Shown here piece after piece: positions 36,711 through 43,577 of a stretch of 64,000 nucleotides of DNA. Made by a program: the position numbers and the translations under genes. The first letter of the stretch is position 1. The number at the start of each line of letters is the position of its first letter. The stretch is taken from assembly GCA_020634495.1 (NCBI GenBank), contig JACKBR010000008.1, positions 1 to 64,000 of the forward strand, written 5' to 3'. The DNA comes from Ardenticatenaceae bacterium (GTDB taxonomy: Bacteria; Chloroflexota; Anaerolineae; Promineifilales; Promineifilaceae). Below the pieces are notes generated by a model. That model was given only the letters and a program-made list of their open reading frames with translations, did not search any database and was not told the origin of the DNA.

Positions 36711-36814
36711 AAACCACAGAAAGTTCTTAAAACCGGAGGGCGATTTCTCTGTGGTTTGCTCAAGTAAAAGCGGGAAAAATGGCTTTGGTTATTTAAAGGA
36801 CTTTCCCGCTTTTG
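36711..36814 (+). promoter_or_regulatory. Tandem hairpins in the nuclease 5' region
   Basis: GCAAACCACAGA pairs with TCTGTGGTTTGC around about 22 bases (GTTCTTAAAACCGGAGGGCG region), immediately followed by AAAAGCGGGAAA pairing with TTTCCCGCTTTT around about 24 bases. The second ends 23 bases before the start codon at 36838. No known riboswitch class fits. The rest of 36520-36837 holds one CTCTGCG-type repeat (36655-36705) and no gene. Confidence 0.55.
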
Positions 36815-36837
36815 CATAAGCCAGTTTGGAGGGAAAA

Positions 36838-39336
36838 ATGCACCAGAATTTTGTTTGGCGTTGGCTGCTGCTGGCGGCAACGGCCGTATTCATCACCATC
36901 AGCCACAGCCCGGCACAGGCCCAAATCATCAACCCCGGATTGCTCATCACCGAAGTTTTCTACAACCCGCCCGGCGAAGAGTCTGAACGCGAATGGCTGG
37001 AGATTGCCAACGTGGGCACGGCCGTTCTCGACCTGAGCAATATCAAGGTGGGGGATGAGGAACAGAGCGGCGGGGGTGAAGGGATGCGCCGTTTCCCCGA
37101 AGGCACGCTGCTGGAACCCGAACAGGCGCTGGTGGTGGCCCAAACGGCCGTTGGCTTTCGCTTCTTGTACGGCCGTAATCCTGATTTTGAACTGACCGAC
37201 TCCGACCCAACCGTGCCCGACATGCGCAACTACTTTTTGTGGTCTACGGGGGATGTTGCCCTGGCCAACGACGGCGACCAAATTGTGTTGCTCAACGAGC
37301 GCAATCTCATTATTGACAGCGTGAATTATGGTGACCAAATTACCTTTTTTACGCCAGCGGTAACGGCCGTTTTCGAAGGCCAAAGCATTGAGCGCAACCC
37401 GGCCAACTGCGACACAGACACCGCCACCGACTGGCAGCCGCAGCAAACACCCACCCCTGGCGTTGTCCAATTTGACGACGCCTGCCGCGCCCCGCTCAAC
37501 CCCGCCGAACTGGAGGAATTACCCCCCATCGGCACCATTCAAGGCGCAGGCGAAGTGGCCGCCGCGATCAACCAAACGGTCACCTTTCGTGGCATTGTCA
37601 CCGGCATTTACGAAGACCGCAACGCCAGCGGCACCACTTTCTACACCGCCTTCGTGCAGGACATTCCCGGTTTTGCCGATGACGACCCGGCGACTTCTGA
37701 TGGCATTGCCCTGTTTTTAGGTCGGGAACGGCCGTCTTTCCAAACTGGCGATCAAATTCGTGTCTCTGGACTGGTGACCGAGTTCTTTGGCCTGACAGAG
37801 CTGGACGACAACGATCTGGACATCCAGGTTGAACTCACTGAGCAGCCATTGCCAGACCCAATTCTGATTGATCCGCCCGCTGGCGCGGAAGCGTTGGCCG
37901 CCTATTTTGAACCACTGGAAGGGATGCGGGTGCAGCTGGCCAGCCCGGCGCGGGTGGTGGGGCCAACCTTTAGCACCTGCGGCTTTGCCGTTGTGGCCCC
38001 AACCGTGGAGACGCCGCGCATTTTTCGCCGCCTGCTGGCTGATCCCATTGGCGAAGTGGTGCCAATTTTGTACCAGTCAGACCAGTTTTGCGATGGCTTT
38101 CCCCAGGTGAAAACGGGCGATCTGGTGACGGGTCTCATCGGGCCGCTCACCTACAATTTTGACCAGTTTAAGATTGTGCAGCAGGCGGGCGATGCGTTGA
38201 CGGTGACGGCCGAAGCCTTGCCTGCGCCGCCAACTGCCCCAGCTCTGGCTGAAAACCAGATCAGTATCGCCAGCTTCAACATGGAAAACTACTTTGACCT
38301 CATCGACGACACGGGTGACGAGGCGGAACCAAAGCCGCTGGAGCTTGAACTATCTCTCAAGCAGCAAAAATTAGCGGCGGCGCTGACCCAAACGCTCAAC
38401 TGCCCCACATTGGTTGCCGTGCAGGAGGTAGAAAAGGGCACTTTGTTGGATGAACTGGCGCAGTTGGCTGCGCCCGGTTGTGGCTTTACCTACAGTGTCA
38501 CCCACCTGGAAAGCGCCGACGTGCGCGGTATCGACGTGGCCCTGCTGAGTAATCCCAACAGCGTAAACGTGCAGTCGGCCCAACTCATGCAGACCTGCAC
38601 GGCGCTGGAGACGGCCGTTCAGGATTCGCGTCTGGAGTGTCCGGCGGGGCAGGCTGCGCTTTTTTCACGACCACCGCTGCAAGTGGAACTATTGGTGGCA
38701 GAACGGCCGTTCACCCTCATTGTCAATCACTTCAAATCGAAGCGAGGCGGAGAAGCTGAAACCGCGCCGTGGCGGCTGGCCCAGGCCAACCACGTGGCCG
38801 GGCTGGTTAGCGACATTTTGGCAAATGATGCGGCAGCGAACGCCATTGTTTTGGGTGATTTTAATGATTATGAGCAGGCTCCGCCGCTGCTGGCCCTGGC
38901 TGAAAATGGCCATCTGGAAAACGTGCTGCTGCGCCTGCCAGATGAAACGCGCTTCAGCTATGTTTTTGGCGGTGTCGCCCAGCTTATCGACGGCATTTTT
39001 ATAACGCCAGCTATGCAAGACAAGGTGATCAGTGTACACATTTTGCACGTTAACGCGGACTTTCCCGATGCGCTGGCGGTGGACGTGTCGCCCGAAGCGC
39101 TGCCTTTCAAAACCACCGACCACGATCTGCCGCTGCTCGTTTTGCAGCTAGATGATTTGCCCACGCCGGAGCCAACTGTGGCGGAAACGGCCGTTCCAGA
39201 GCCAACCCCCATCAACATCGAGCCAATCAATCACCCAGATGATGTAATGGGCCGCTGGGTTTGGTGGCTGGTGGCTGGTCTGGTTTTAGTGGGTGGTGGG
39301 GGTACGGCCGTTTGGCTAACCCGCAAACGTCAGTAG
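36838..39336 (+). CDS. Anchored extracellular nuclease (LTD, OB, EEP domains)
   Basis: An 832-residue exported protein, start ATG 36838 with GGAGGG upstream. The signal peptide ends near SPAQAQ. Next come a lamin-tail-like domain (LLITEVFYNPPGEESEREWL, about residues 30-170), an OB-fold domain of the ExeM/NucA type (about 225-340) and an endonuclease/exonuclease/phosphatase domain (about 455-760). The EEP motifs are ISIASFNMENYFD, LVAVQEVEKG, LIVNHFKSKRGG, AIVLGDFND and TTDHDLPLLV, including Asn, Glu, His, Asp and His of the active site. A Pro/Glu-rich tail and a final helix (WVWWLVAGLVLVGGGGTAVW) with basic residues anchor it. It probably degrades extracellular DNA for nutrients or biofilm turnover. 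Confidence 0.88.
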   Translation: MHQNFVWRWLLLAATAVFITISHSPAQAQIINPGLLITEVFYNPPGEESEREWLEIANVGTAVLDLSNIKVGDEEQSGGGEGMRRFPEGTLLEPEQALVVAQTAVGFRFLYGRNPDFELTDSDPTVPDMRNYFLWSTGDVALANDGDQIVLLNERNLIIDSVNYGDQITFFTPAVTAVFEGQSIERNPANCDTDTATDWQPQQTPTPGVVQFDDACRAPLNPAELEELPPIGTIQGAGEVAAAINQTVTFRGIVTGIYEDRNASGTTFYTAFVQDIPGFADDDPATSDGIALFLGRERPSFQTGDQIRVSGLVTEFFGLTELDDNDLDIQVELTEQPLPDPILIDPPAGAEALAAYFEPLEGMRVQLASPARVVGPTFSTCGFAVVAPTVETPRIFRRLLADPIGEVVPILYQSDQFCDGFPQVKTGDLVTGLIGPLTYNFDQFKIVQQAGDALTVTAEALPAPPTAPALAENQISIASFNMENYFDLIDDTGDEAEPKPLELELSLKQQKLAAALTQTLNCPTLVAVQEVEKGTLLDELAQLAAPGCGFTYSVTHLESADVRGIDVALLSNPNSVNVQSAQLMQTCTALETAVQDSRLECPAGQAALFSRPPLQVELLVAERPFTLIVNHFKSKRGGEAETAPWRLAQANHVAGLVSDILANDAAANAIVLGDFNDYEQAPPLLALAENGHLENVLLRLPDETRFSYVFGGVAQLIDGIFITPAMQDKVISVHILHVNADFPDALAVDVSPEALPFKTTDHDLPLLVLQLDDLPTPEPTVAETAVPEPTPINIEPINHPDDVMGRWVWWLVAGLVLVGGGGTAVWLTRKRQ

Positions 39337-39441
39337 CCCGCAGCTCGTTTGGGCCGATTCGCCCTCTTTTTCACGGCAGGTTCATGGTTGTAAGCCAATC
39401 AGGGATTGATTTTGCTTTTGGGCATCCAGTAGAATCAAACC

Positions 39442-40608
39442 ATGTCTGCGCAGATAAAGCACATCCTCATTTTAGAACCAGACAGAACCTTTGCCCTTCG
39501 CCTGGTACACGCCTTAAATCGCCTTGGCGATTTTACGGTTTCCATTGTGCCTACGTTGAAGGAAGCGTGTCTTCAGCTTGTGCAAATCGATCAGGATTTG
39601 GCTTTTGTGCCCGTGGACCAGGGCGGCAAAATTATACGTTCCTTGCGGGCCGTGCAGCCCGATTTACGCATCATCCTGGTTATGCCATCCGGGGACAATG
39701 AGATTCCGATGACCTATTCGGGCAACGTGCAGGGGGTGTTGATTCGATCGTTGGTGGATGTGGAGCTGGGTACGCTGATGGAAAATGTGGTGCGTCAGCC
39801 GGTGGTGCGAACGTTGCAGGATACGGCCGTTACCCAAGATGCCATTCGCTCGCTAGACACAACCATGCTGATCACCGCTCTGCAAGAAACGCATTTGGGC
39901 CGCTTGCTGCAAACCATTGTTTTTGCTCGTGGCAGCAAACTGCTGGCTTACTGGGGCGAACTCAATGAACGGGAGGCGGCTACCGTTGCCCTGCATGTGG
40001 GCGAAGGGTGGTCAACCAATACCTTACCGTCGCGCCTGCAATTTATACATCTGCCCGCCCGCGCTGGAGATTTGCTGCTGTTTACCCAAAAAATTACCGA
40101 AGATTTTTTGGTAACCATTGTGGCCCTGCCGGAAGCTCCCCTGACTGAAGTGCGCCAGCAGGCCCGGCGCATGGCCAAAAAATTGCTGGCCGTTGTGGAA
40201 GGGCGGGTGCTGGCCCAGACGGGGTTGTTGGGCAATGGCTATGGTGCGGGGAAACGGCCGTCTTACGTCATTGTGTGGCGTCCAGAAAACCCACTGCCCA
40301 ACCAACTGCACATCCCGCTGCGCCGGGCCATTAGCCGCCTGGCAGTGGCCAACGCCTGTGTGCTGACCCATGTGCAGGTGCAAGCCGATCTGGTGCAGTT
40401 GGTGGTGACCGTGCCGCCAGGAAGGGACAATGCCTGGGCCGCCTACCTGTTCAAAAATGGCTCCGAGCAAACCATCCAGCAAGAGTTTGAAATGGGCCAA
40501 AGCCTGTGGGAAACGGGCTTCTACGCCATGGAATCCTCTGAGCCGCTGGGTGAAGCGGAGCTGCGCCTCTTCCTCGATTCTTCCACTTCTGAAACGGCCG
40601 AATCCTAA
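39442..40608 (+). CDS. Receiver-like protein with dead IS200-type transposase domain
   Basis: A 388-residue protein. Residues about 6-125 look like a receiver domain (HILILEPDRTFALRLVHALN) that lacks the usual phospho-Asp context: the site reads DLAFVPVDQGG. The middle (about 150-255) resembles a Roadblock/GAF-like fold (ETHLGRLLQTIVFARGSKLL). The C-terminal part (about 270-380) follows the layout of IS200/REP-associated Y1 transposases: a YVIVWRP strand, LRRAISRLAVANACVLTHVQ, QADLVQLVVTVPPG, FKNGSEQTIQQEF and LWETGFYAMESSEPLGEAEL. The HUH position is L-V-Q instead of H-V-H, so strand transfer is unlikely; a DNA/RNA-binding role is inferred. Confidence 0.6.
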   Translation: MSAQIKHILILEPDRTFALRLVHALNRLGDFTVSIVPTLKEACLQLVQIDQDLAFVPVDQGGKIIRSLRAVQPDLRIILVMPSGDNEIPMTYSGNVQGVLIRSLVDVELGTLMENVVRQPVVRTLQDTAVTQDAIRSLDTTMLITALQETHLGRLLQTIVFARGSKLLAYWGELNEREAATVALHVGEGWSTNTLPSRLQFIHLPARAGDLLLFTQKITEDFLVTIVALPEAPLTEVRQQARRMAKKLLAVVEGRVLAQTGLLGNGYGAGKRPSYVIVWRPENPLPNQLHIPLRRAISRLAVANACVLTHVQVQADLVQLVVTVPPGRDNAWAAYLFKNGSEQTIQQEFEMGQSLWETGFYAMESSEPLGEAELRLFLDSSTSETAES

Positions 40609-40644
40609 AAAAACATGGGTCTTCAGGATTTTACGGGGTTGATA

Positions 40645-40887
40645 CCGTGAAACGTGATACGTGATTTTCTTTGGTCACGTATCACGTGTCACGTCAGGCT
40701 CTATCCCGCGAATTCCCAATGAGCCAAAAACATTTCTCAAGTTAAGAATCTATCCGAAAAAGCCACAGAGGAAAAAGAGAATTCAGAGGCATTGAACCTA
40801 AACTCAAAAACCTCTGTGAACTCTGTGGCTAATATTCGGATAGGTATTAAACTCAAAAACCTCTGTGTACTCTGTGGCTAATACTTG
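40645..40887. repeat. GTGATACGTGA hairpin and CTCTGTG repeats
   Basis: GTGATACGTGA/TCACGTATCAC (40645-40698) is a long hairpin. It is followed by two direct copies of a 34-bp unit, AAACTCAAAAACCTCTGTG continuing to GTGGCTAATA, at about 40800 and 40852, themselves complementary in part to CACAGAGG near 40760. No gene is seen in 40609-40956. Confidence 0.75.
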
Positions 40888-40956
40888 AGGGCAAAGACTC
40901 CGTTTTTTGGTAAGATCATCCCCATCAACAACTTTTTACACACATTGGAGCAGTTT

Positions 40957-41778
40957 ATGCCTGAAGGGCCAGAAATTCAGTTGGCGGCCGATGCGGTGGC
41001 GGCAGCAATTGTGGGACGACCGACAACGGCCGTATCCTTTGCCTTTGATCAGCTAAAAAAGTATGAAGAAAAATTGACGGGCGTGGCGGTAACGGCCGTG
41101 CAGGCCAGAGGCAAAGCAATGCTCACCCGCTTCGCCAACGGCTGGAACATTTACAGCCACAATCAGCTCTATGGCAAATGGATCGTGCGCGACGCCCACG
41201 ACTACCCGGACACCAACCGGCAGCTGCGGCTGGCCATCCACAACGCAGAAAAATCTGCCCTGCTGTACAGCGCCTCAGACATTGCCGTGCTGCGGGATGG
41301 CGAGCTGGACAGCCACCCGTTTCTCAGCAAGCTGGGGCCGGATTTGCTGGATGAGGCCGTTACCATTCCCCAGGTTGCCCAACGATTTGTGACGAATCAA
41401 TTTCGGCGGCGGCGCTTGACGTCGCTGCTGCTGGATCAGGGCTTTTTGGCCGGGCTGGGCAACTATTTGCGCAGCGAGGTGCTGTTTGTGGCGCGGGTGC
41501 ATCCCGGTTTGCGGCCAATGGATTGTTCACCGGAACAAATTGAGGCGTTGGCGGAAGCGGCCGTTTCCCTTACGCGCCAATCGTACCAAACCAGAGGCAT
41601 CACCAACGATCTGGCGCTGGCCGAAAGGTTAAAAGCAGAAGGACAAAGCTACCGTGATTATCGCTTTTGGGTGTTTGATCGAGACGGCCGTTCCTGCTAC
41701 AACTGCGGCACAGCCATCATCAAAGACACCATCGGCGGGCGGCGGCTTTACTACTGCCCCACCTGCCAGATGAAATAA
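40957..41778 (+). CDS. nei: Endonuclease VIII-like DNA glycosylase
   Basis: A 273-residue Fpg/Nei-family base-excision enzyme. The start is ATG 40957, because the catalytic Pro2-Glu3 must follow it (MPEGPEIQLAADAV). The helix-two-turn-helix reads FLAGLGNYLRSEVLFVARVH (about residue 170), and the C-terminal zinc finger CYNCGTAIIK to RRLYYCPTCQ has four cysteines. K52 lies in ARGKAMLTRF, the family's conserved lysine loop. Absence of the Fpg intercalation triad in the expected positions favours Nei (oxidised pyrimidines) over MutM. An upstream in-frame extension to 40885 is not a plausible start. Confidence 0.9.
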   Translation: MPEGPEIQLAADAVAAAIVGRPTTAVSFAFDQLKKYEEKLTGVAVTAVQARGKAMLTRFANGWNIYSHNQLYGKWIVRDAHDYPDTNRQLRLAIHNAEKSALLYSASDIAVLRDGELDSHPFLSKLGPDLLDEAVTIPQVAQRFVTNQFRRRRLTSLLLDQGFLAGLGNYLRSEVLFVARVHPGLRPMDCSPEQIEALAEAAVSLTRQSYQTRGITNDLALAERLKAEGQSYRDYRFWVFDRDGRSCYNCGTAIIKDTIGGRRLYYCPTCQMK

Positions 41779-41779
41779 T

Positions 41780-41866
41780 CCGCAGATTACGCAGCTTGGC
41801 GCAAATTGCGTGCGCAGATTTATTTTCATCCTCTGCGCTCTCCGCGTTCTCTGCGGTAAAAAAAGG
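41780..41866. repeat. CGCAGATTA and CTCTGCG words
   Basis: AATCCGCAGATTACGCAGC and the later GCAGATTTATTTTCATCCTC, CTCTGCGCTC, CTCCGCGTTC, CTCTGCGGTAAA words fill the gap between nei and the FrnE-like gene. Confidence 0.7.
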
Positions 41867-41872
41867 AACATC

Positions 41873-42481
41873 ATGACCCAAAATCAAGTCACCATCGACG
41901 TTTGGTCAGATTTTGTTTGACCGTTTTGCTTTCTCGTCTCCTCCAGTTTGGAGAAGCTCAAGCAATCTCACAATGTTCACATCCAATGGCGCTCGTTTGA
42001 GCTGCGCCCTGCGGAGGGGCCTCCCATTTCGCCCGAATACCGCGCCAGAATTGAAGCCCATCGCCCGCAGTTGGTGGCGATGGCTTGGGAACGGTACGGT
42101 TTAGAGATTAATTCAGGGCCGTTTGGCATCAACAGCCGCCCGGCATTGGTCGGCGCTAAATTTGCCGAGGCACAGGGTGTAGGCGAGGCGTACCACGATG
42201 CCGTTTTCCGGGCTTATTGGCAAGAGGCAAAGGATATTTCGGATTTGAACGTGCTGGCTGAGCTGGCAACGGCCGTTGGCCTGGATCGCGATCAATTTCT
42301 CGCTGCCTTAAACAATCCGCAATTCCAGCAAGAAATGATGGCCGATGTGGAGCAGGCGTTCCAATACGGTCTCAACAGCGTACCGGCATTGGTGTACAAC
42401 AGCAAATTCCTGGTTACCGGCGCACAGCCGTATGAGCTGCTGGCTCAGGTGGCAGAGAAGGCAAGTGGAAAGGATAAGTGA
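41873..42481 (+). CDS. FrnE/DsbA-family protein with in-frame UGA, candidate selenoprotein
   Basis: From ATG 41873 (AAGGAA upstream) the frame reads MTQNQVTIDVWSDFV, UGA (codon 16, 41918-41920), PFCFLVSSSLEKLKQ, and stays open to 42481: 202 residues, normal for FrnE thioredoxin-fold oxidoreductases. The family motif is WSDFVCPxC; UGA replaces the first cysteine, giving UPFC with the second cysteine kept. The thioredoxin halves and the helical insert (RPAEGPPISPEYRARIEAHR, VGLDRDQFLAALNNPQFQQE, GLNSVPALVYNSKFLVTGAQ) are intact, including the cis-proline SVPALV. A stem-loop follows the UGA at bacterial SECIS distance. Alternatives are a real nonsense mutation or a base error of TGC/TGT. Confidence 0.75.
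41938..41957 (+). promoter_or_regulatory. Possible bacterial SECIS element
   Basis: CTCC (41941-41944) pairs with GGAG (41950-41953) around AGTTT, and lower bases extend the stem with a mismatch and a bulged U. The five-base loop begins 24 bases after the UGA and has G at its second position. Those traits match the published description of bacterial SECIS elements (loop 16-37 nt from the UGA, G in the first two loop positions). Confidence 0.5.
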
Positions 42482-42530
42482 AAAGTAAAGAGTGGAAGCC
42501 ACTTTTCACTTATCACTTTTTACTTTTCAC
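42474..42530. repeat. AAGTGAAAAGTAAAG word/anti-word element
   Basis: GGATAAGTGAAAAGTAAAGAG is followed by CACTTTTCACTTATCACTTTTTACTTTTCAC, a hairpin between convergent genes, probably a bidirectional terminator. Confidence 0.75.
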
Positions 42531-43356
42531 TCAAAACCGGCGGCCCCTGCCTTACCCGCTCCGCTACCATTTGCTTACCTTCTGCGGTGCGCGGGACTTG
42601 CCAGCGGGTTTCTAGCCACCACGTTGCGCCAGCCTGGATGAACGGCCGTACCACATCTGCCGCCTCATCCAGTTTATCCCCAGGTGTTTCCCCTTCCACC
42701 ACAATGTCAAATGGCTCATTGGGCTTTTTTGCCTGAATGAAGGCAGACATTTCGGCCACGGCTTCTGGCGTGAGCGGCTGGTGCTGCTTTTGGGCATCCA
42801 GCACGTTGGGCAGCAGGCCATCGTAGCGCAGCACGCGGGCCATGCTTTTGGGCCAGTTCCACGCGCCCACCAGCCAGATGGGAATGCGCGGCTGCTGCAC
42901 GGGTGGCGGTGGCGGGAAAAAGTCGCATTCCTGCACCTGGTAATGTTTGCCGCTGTAGCTAAACGGCTGGCCGCGCCATAGCCCTGTCAGGATGTCCAGC
43001 CCCTCGTCCAGCAGTTCGGCGCGGGTTTTGCGGTCAGCAACTTCGCCAAAAGCGGTAAAGCCAGTGTCTACTGCGCCCAGCCCCACGCCCAGAATGACGC
43101 GCCCGCCAGAGAGATTGTCCAGCGTGGCCGTCTCGCTGGCCAGCTTCCAGGGGCGCATCCGCGAAATGGGGGTGATCATCGTGCCCAGGCGAATGCGCTC
43201 GGTTTGCATGGCGGCGGCTGTCAGGCTAATCCAGGCGTCGATGCCCCAAACCGGTTCCCAGACAAAAATAGCGTCCCACCCGGCGGATTCGGCCGTTTTG
43301 GCCAGATTGGCTACGGTGCGGGCGTCACCGCTGGGAATCACAAAACCATATTTCAT
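42520..43356 (-). CDS. Luciferase-like flavin-dependent oxidoreductase
   Basis: A 278-residue LLM-class TIM-barrel enzyme using F420 or FMN. Evidence: MKYGFVIPSGDARTVANLAK, AGWDAIFVWEPVWGIDAWIS, IRLGTMITPISRMRPWKLA, LDNLSGGRVILGVGLGAVDT and GLDILTGLWRGQPFSYSGKH. RMRPWKLASETATLDNLSGG-type arrangement is typical of the F420-dependent glucose-6-phosphate dehydrogenase/luciferase superfamily. Substrate and cofactor are not determinable. It is convergent with the FrnE-like gene and separated from it by a hairpin repeat. Confidence 0.87.
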   Translation of the reverse strand: MKYGFVIPSGDARTVANLAKTAESAGWDAIFVWEPVWGIDAWISLTAAAMQTERIRLGTMITPISRMRPWKLASETATLDNLSGGRVILGVGLGAVDTGFTAFGEVADRKTRAELLDEGLDILTGLWRGQPFSYSGKHYQVQECDFFPPPPPVQQPRIPIWLVGAWNWPKSMARVLRYDGLLPNVLDAQKQHQPLTPEAVAEMSAFIQAKKPNEPFDIVVEGETPGDKLDEAADVVRPFIQAGATWWLETRWQVPRTAEGKQMVAERVRQGPPVLSEK

Positions 43357-43577
43357 AGAGGTCTCTCCTTAATTTCCCGAAGAAATGATTGCTCTTCAAG
43401 AATTAAAGCAGGCAGCGGTTTTGGGTAGGGACAGATCCCCGTATCTGCCCACATTTGGGCGACCACGGAAGGTTGCCCCTATCATGACCGGAACCATTTA
43501 TTCTCAAAACTATCCGGGAAAGTTATTTATTGTGGAGAGTTTACCTCAAGATTCCTGACATCTATTGTCGGGTTTGG

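Noticed and set aside
40645..40887. Insertion sequence remnant
   Set aside because: Direct repeats of CTCTGTG type belong to the intergenic word family; no transposase frame or terminal inverted repeat pair is present.
41873..42481. FrnE-like gene as a simple pseudogene
   Set aside because: Only the catalytic Cys codon is affected, the remainder is intact and a suitable stem-loop follows. Rejection is provisional until Sec machinery is confirmed in the genome.
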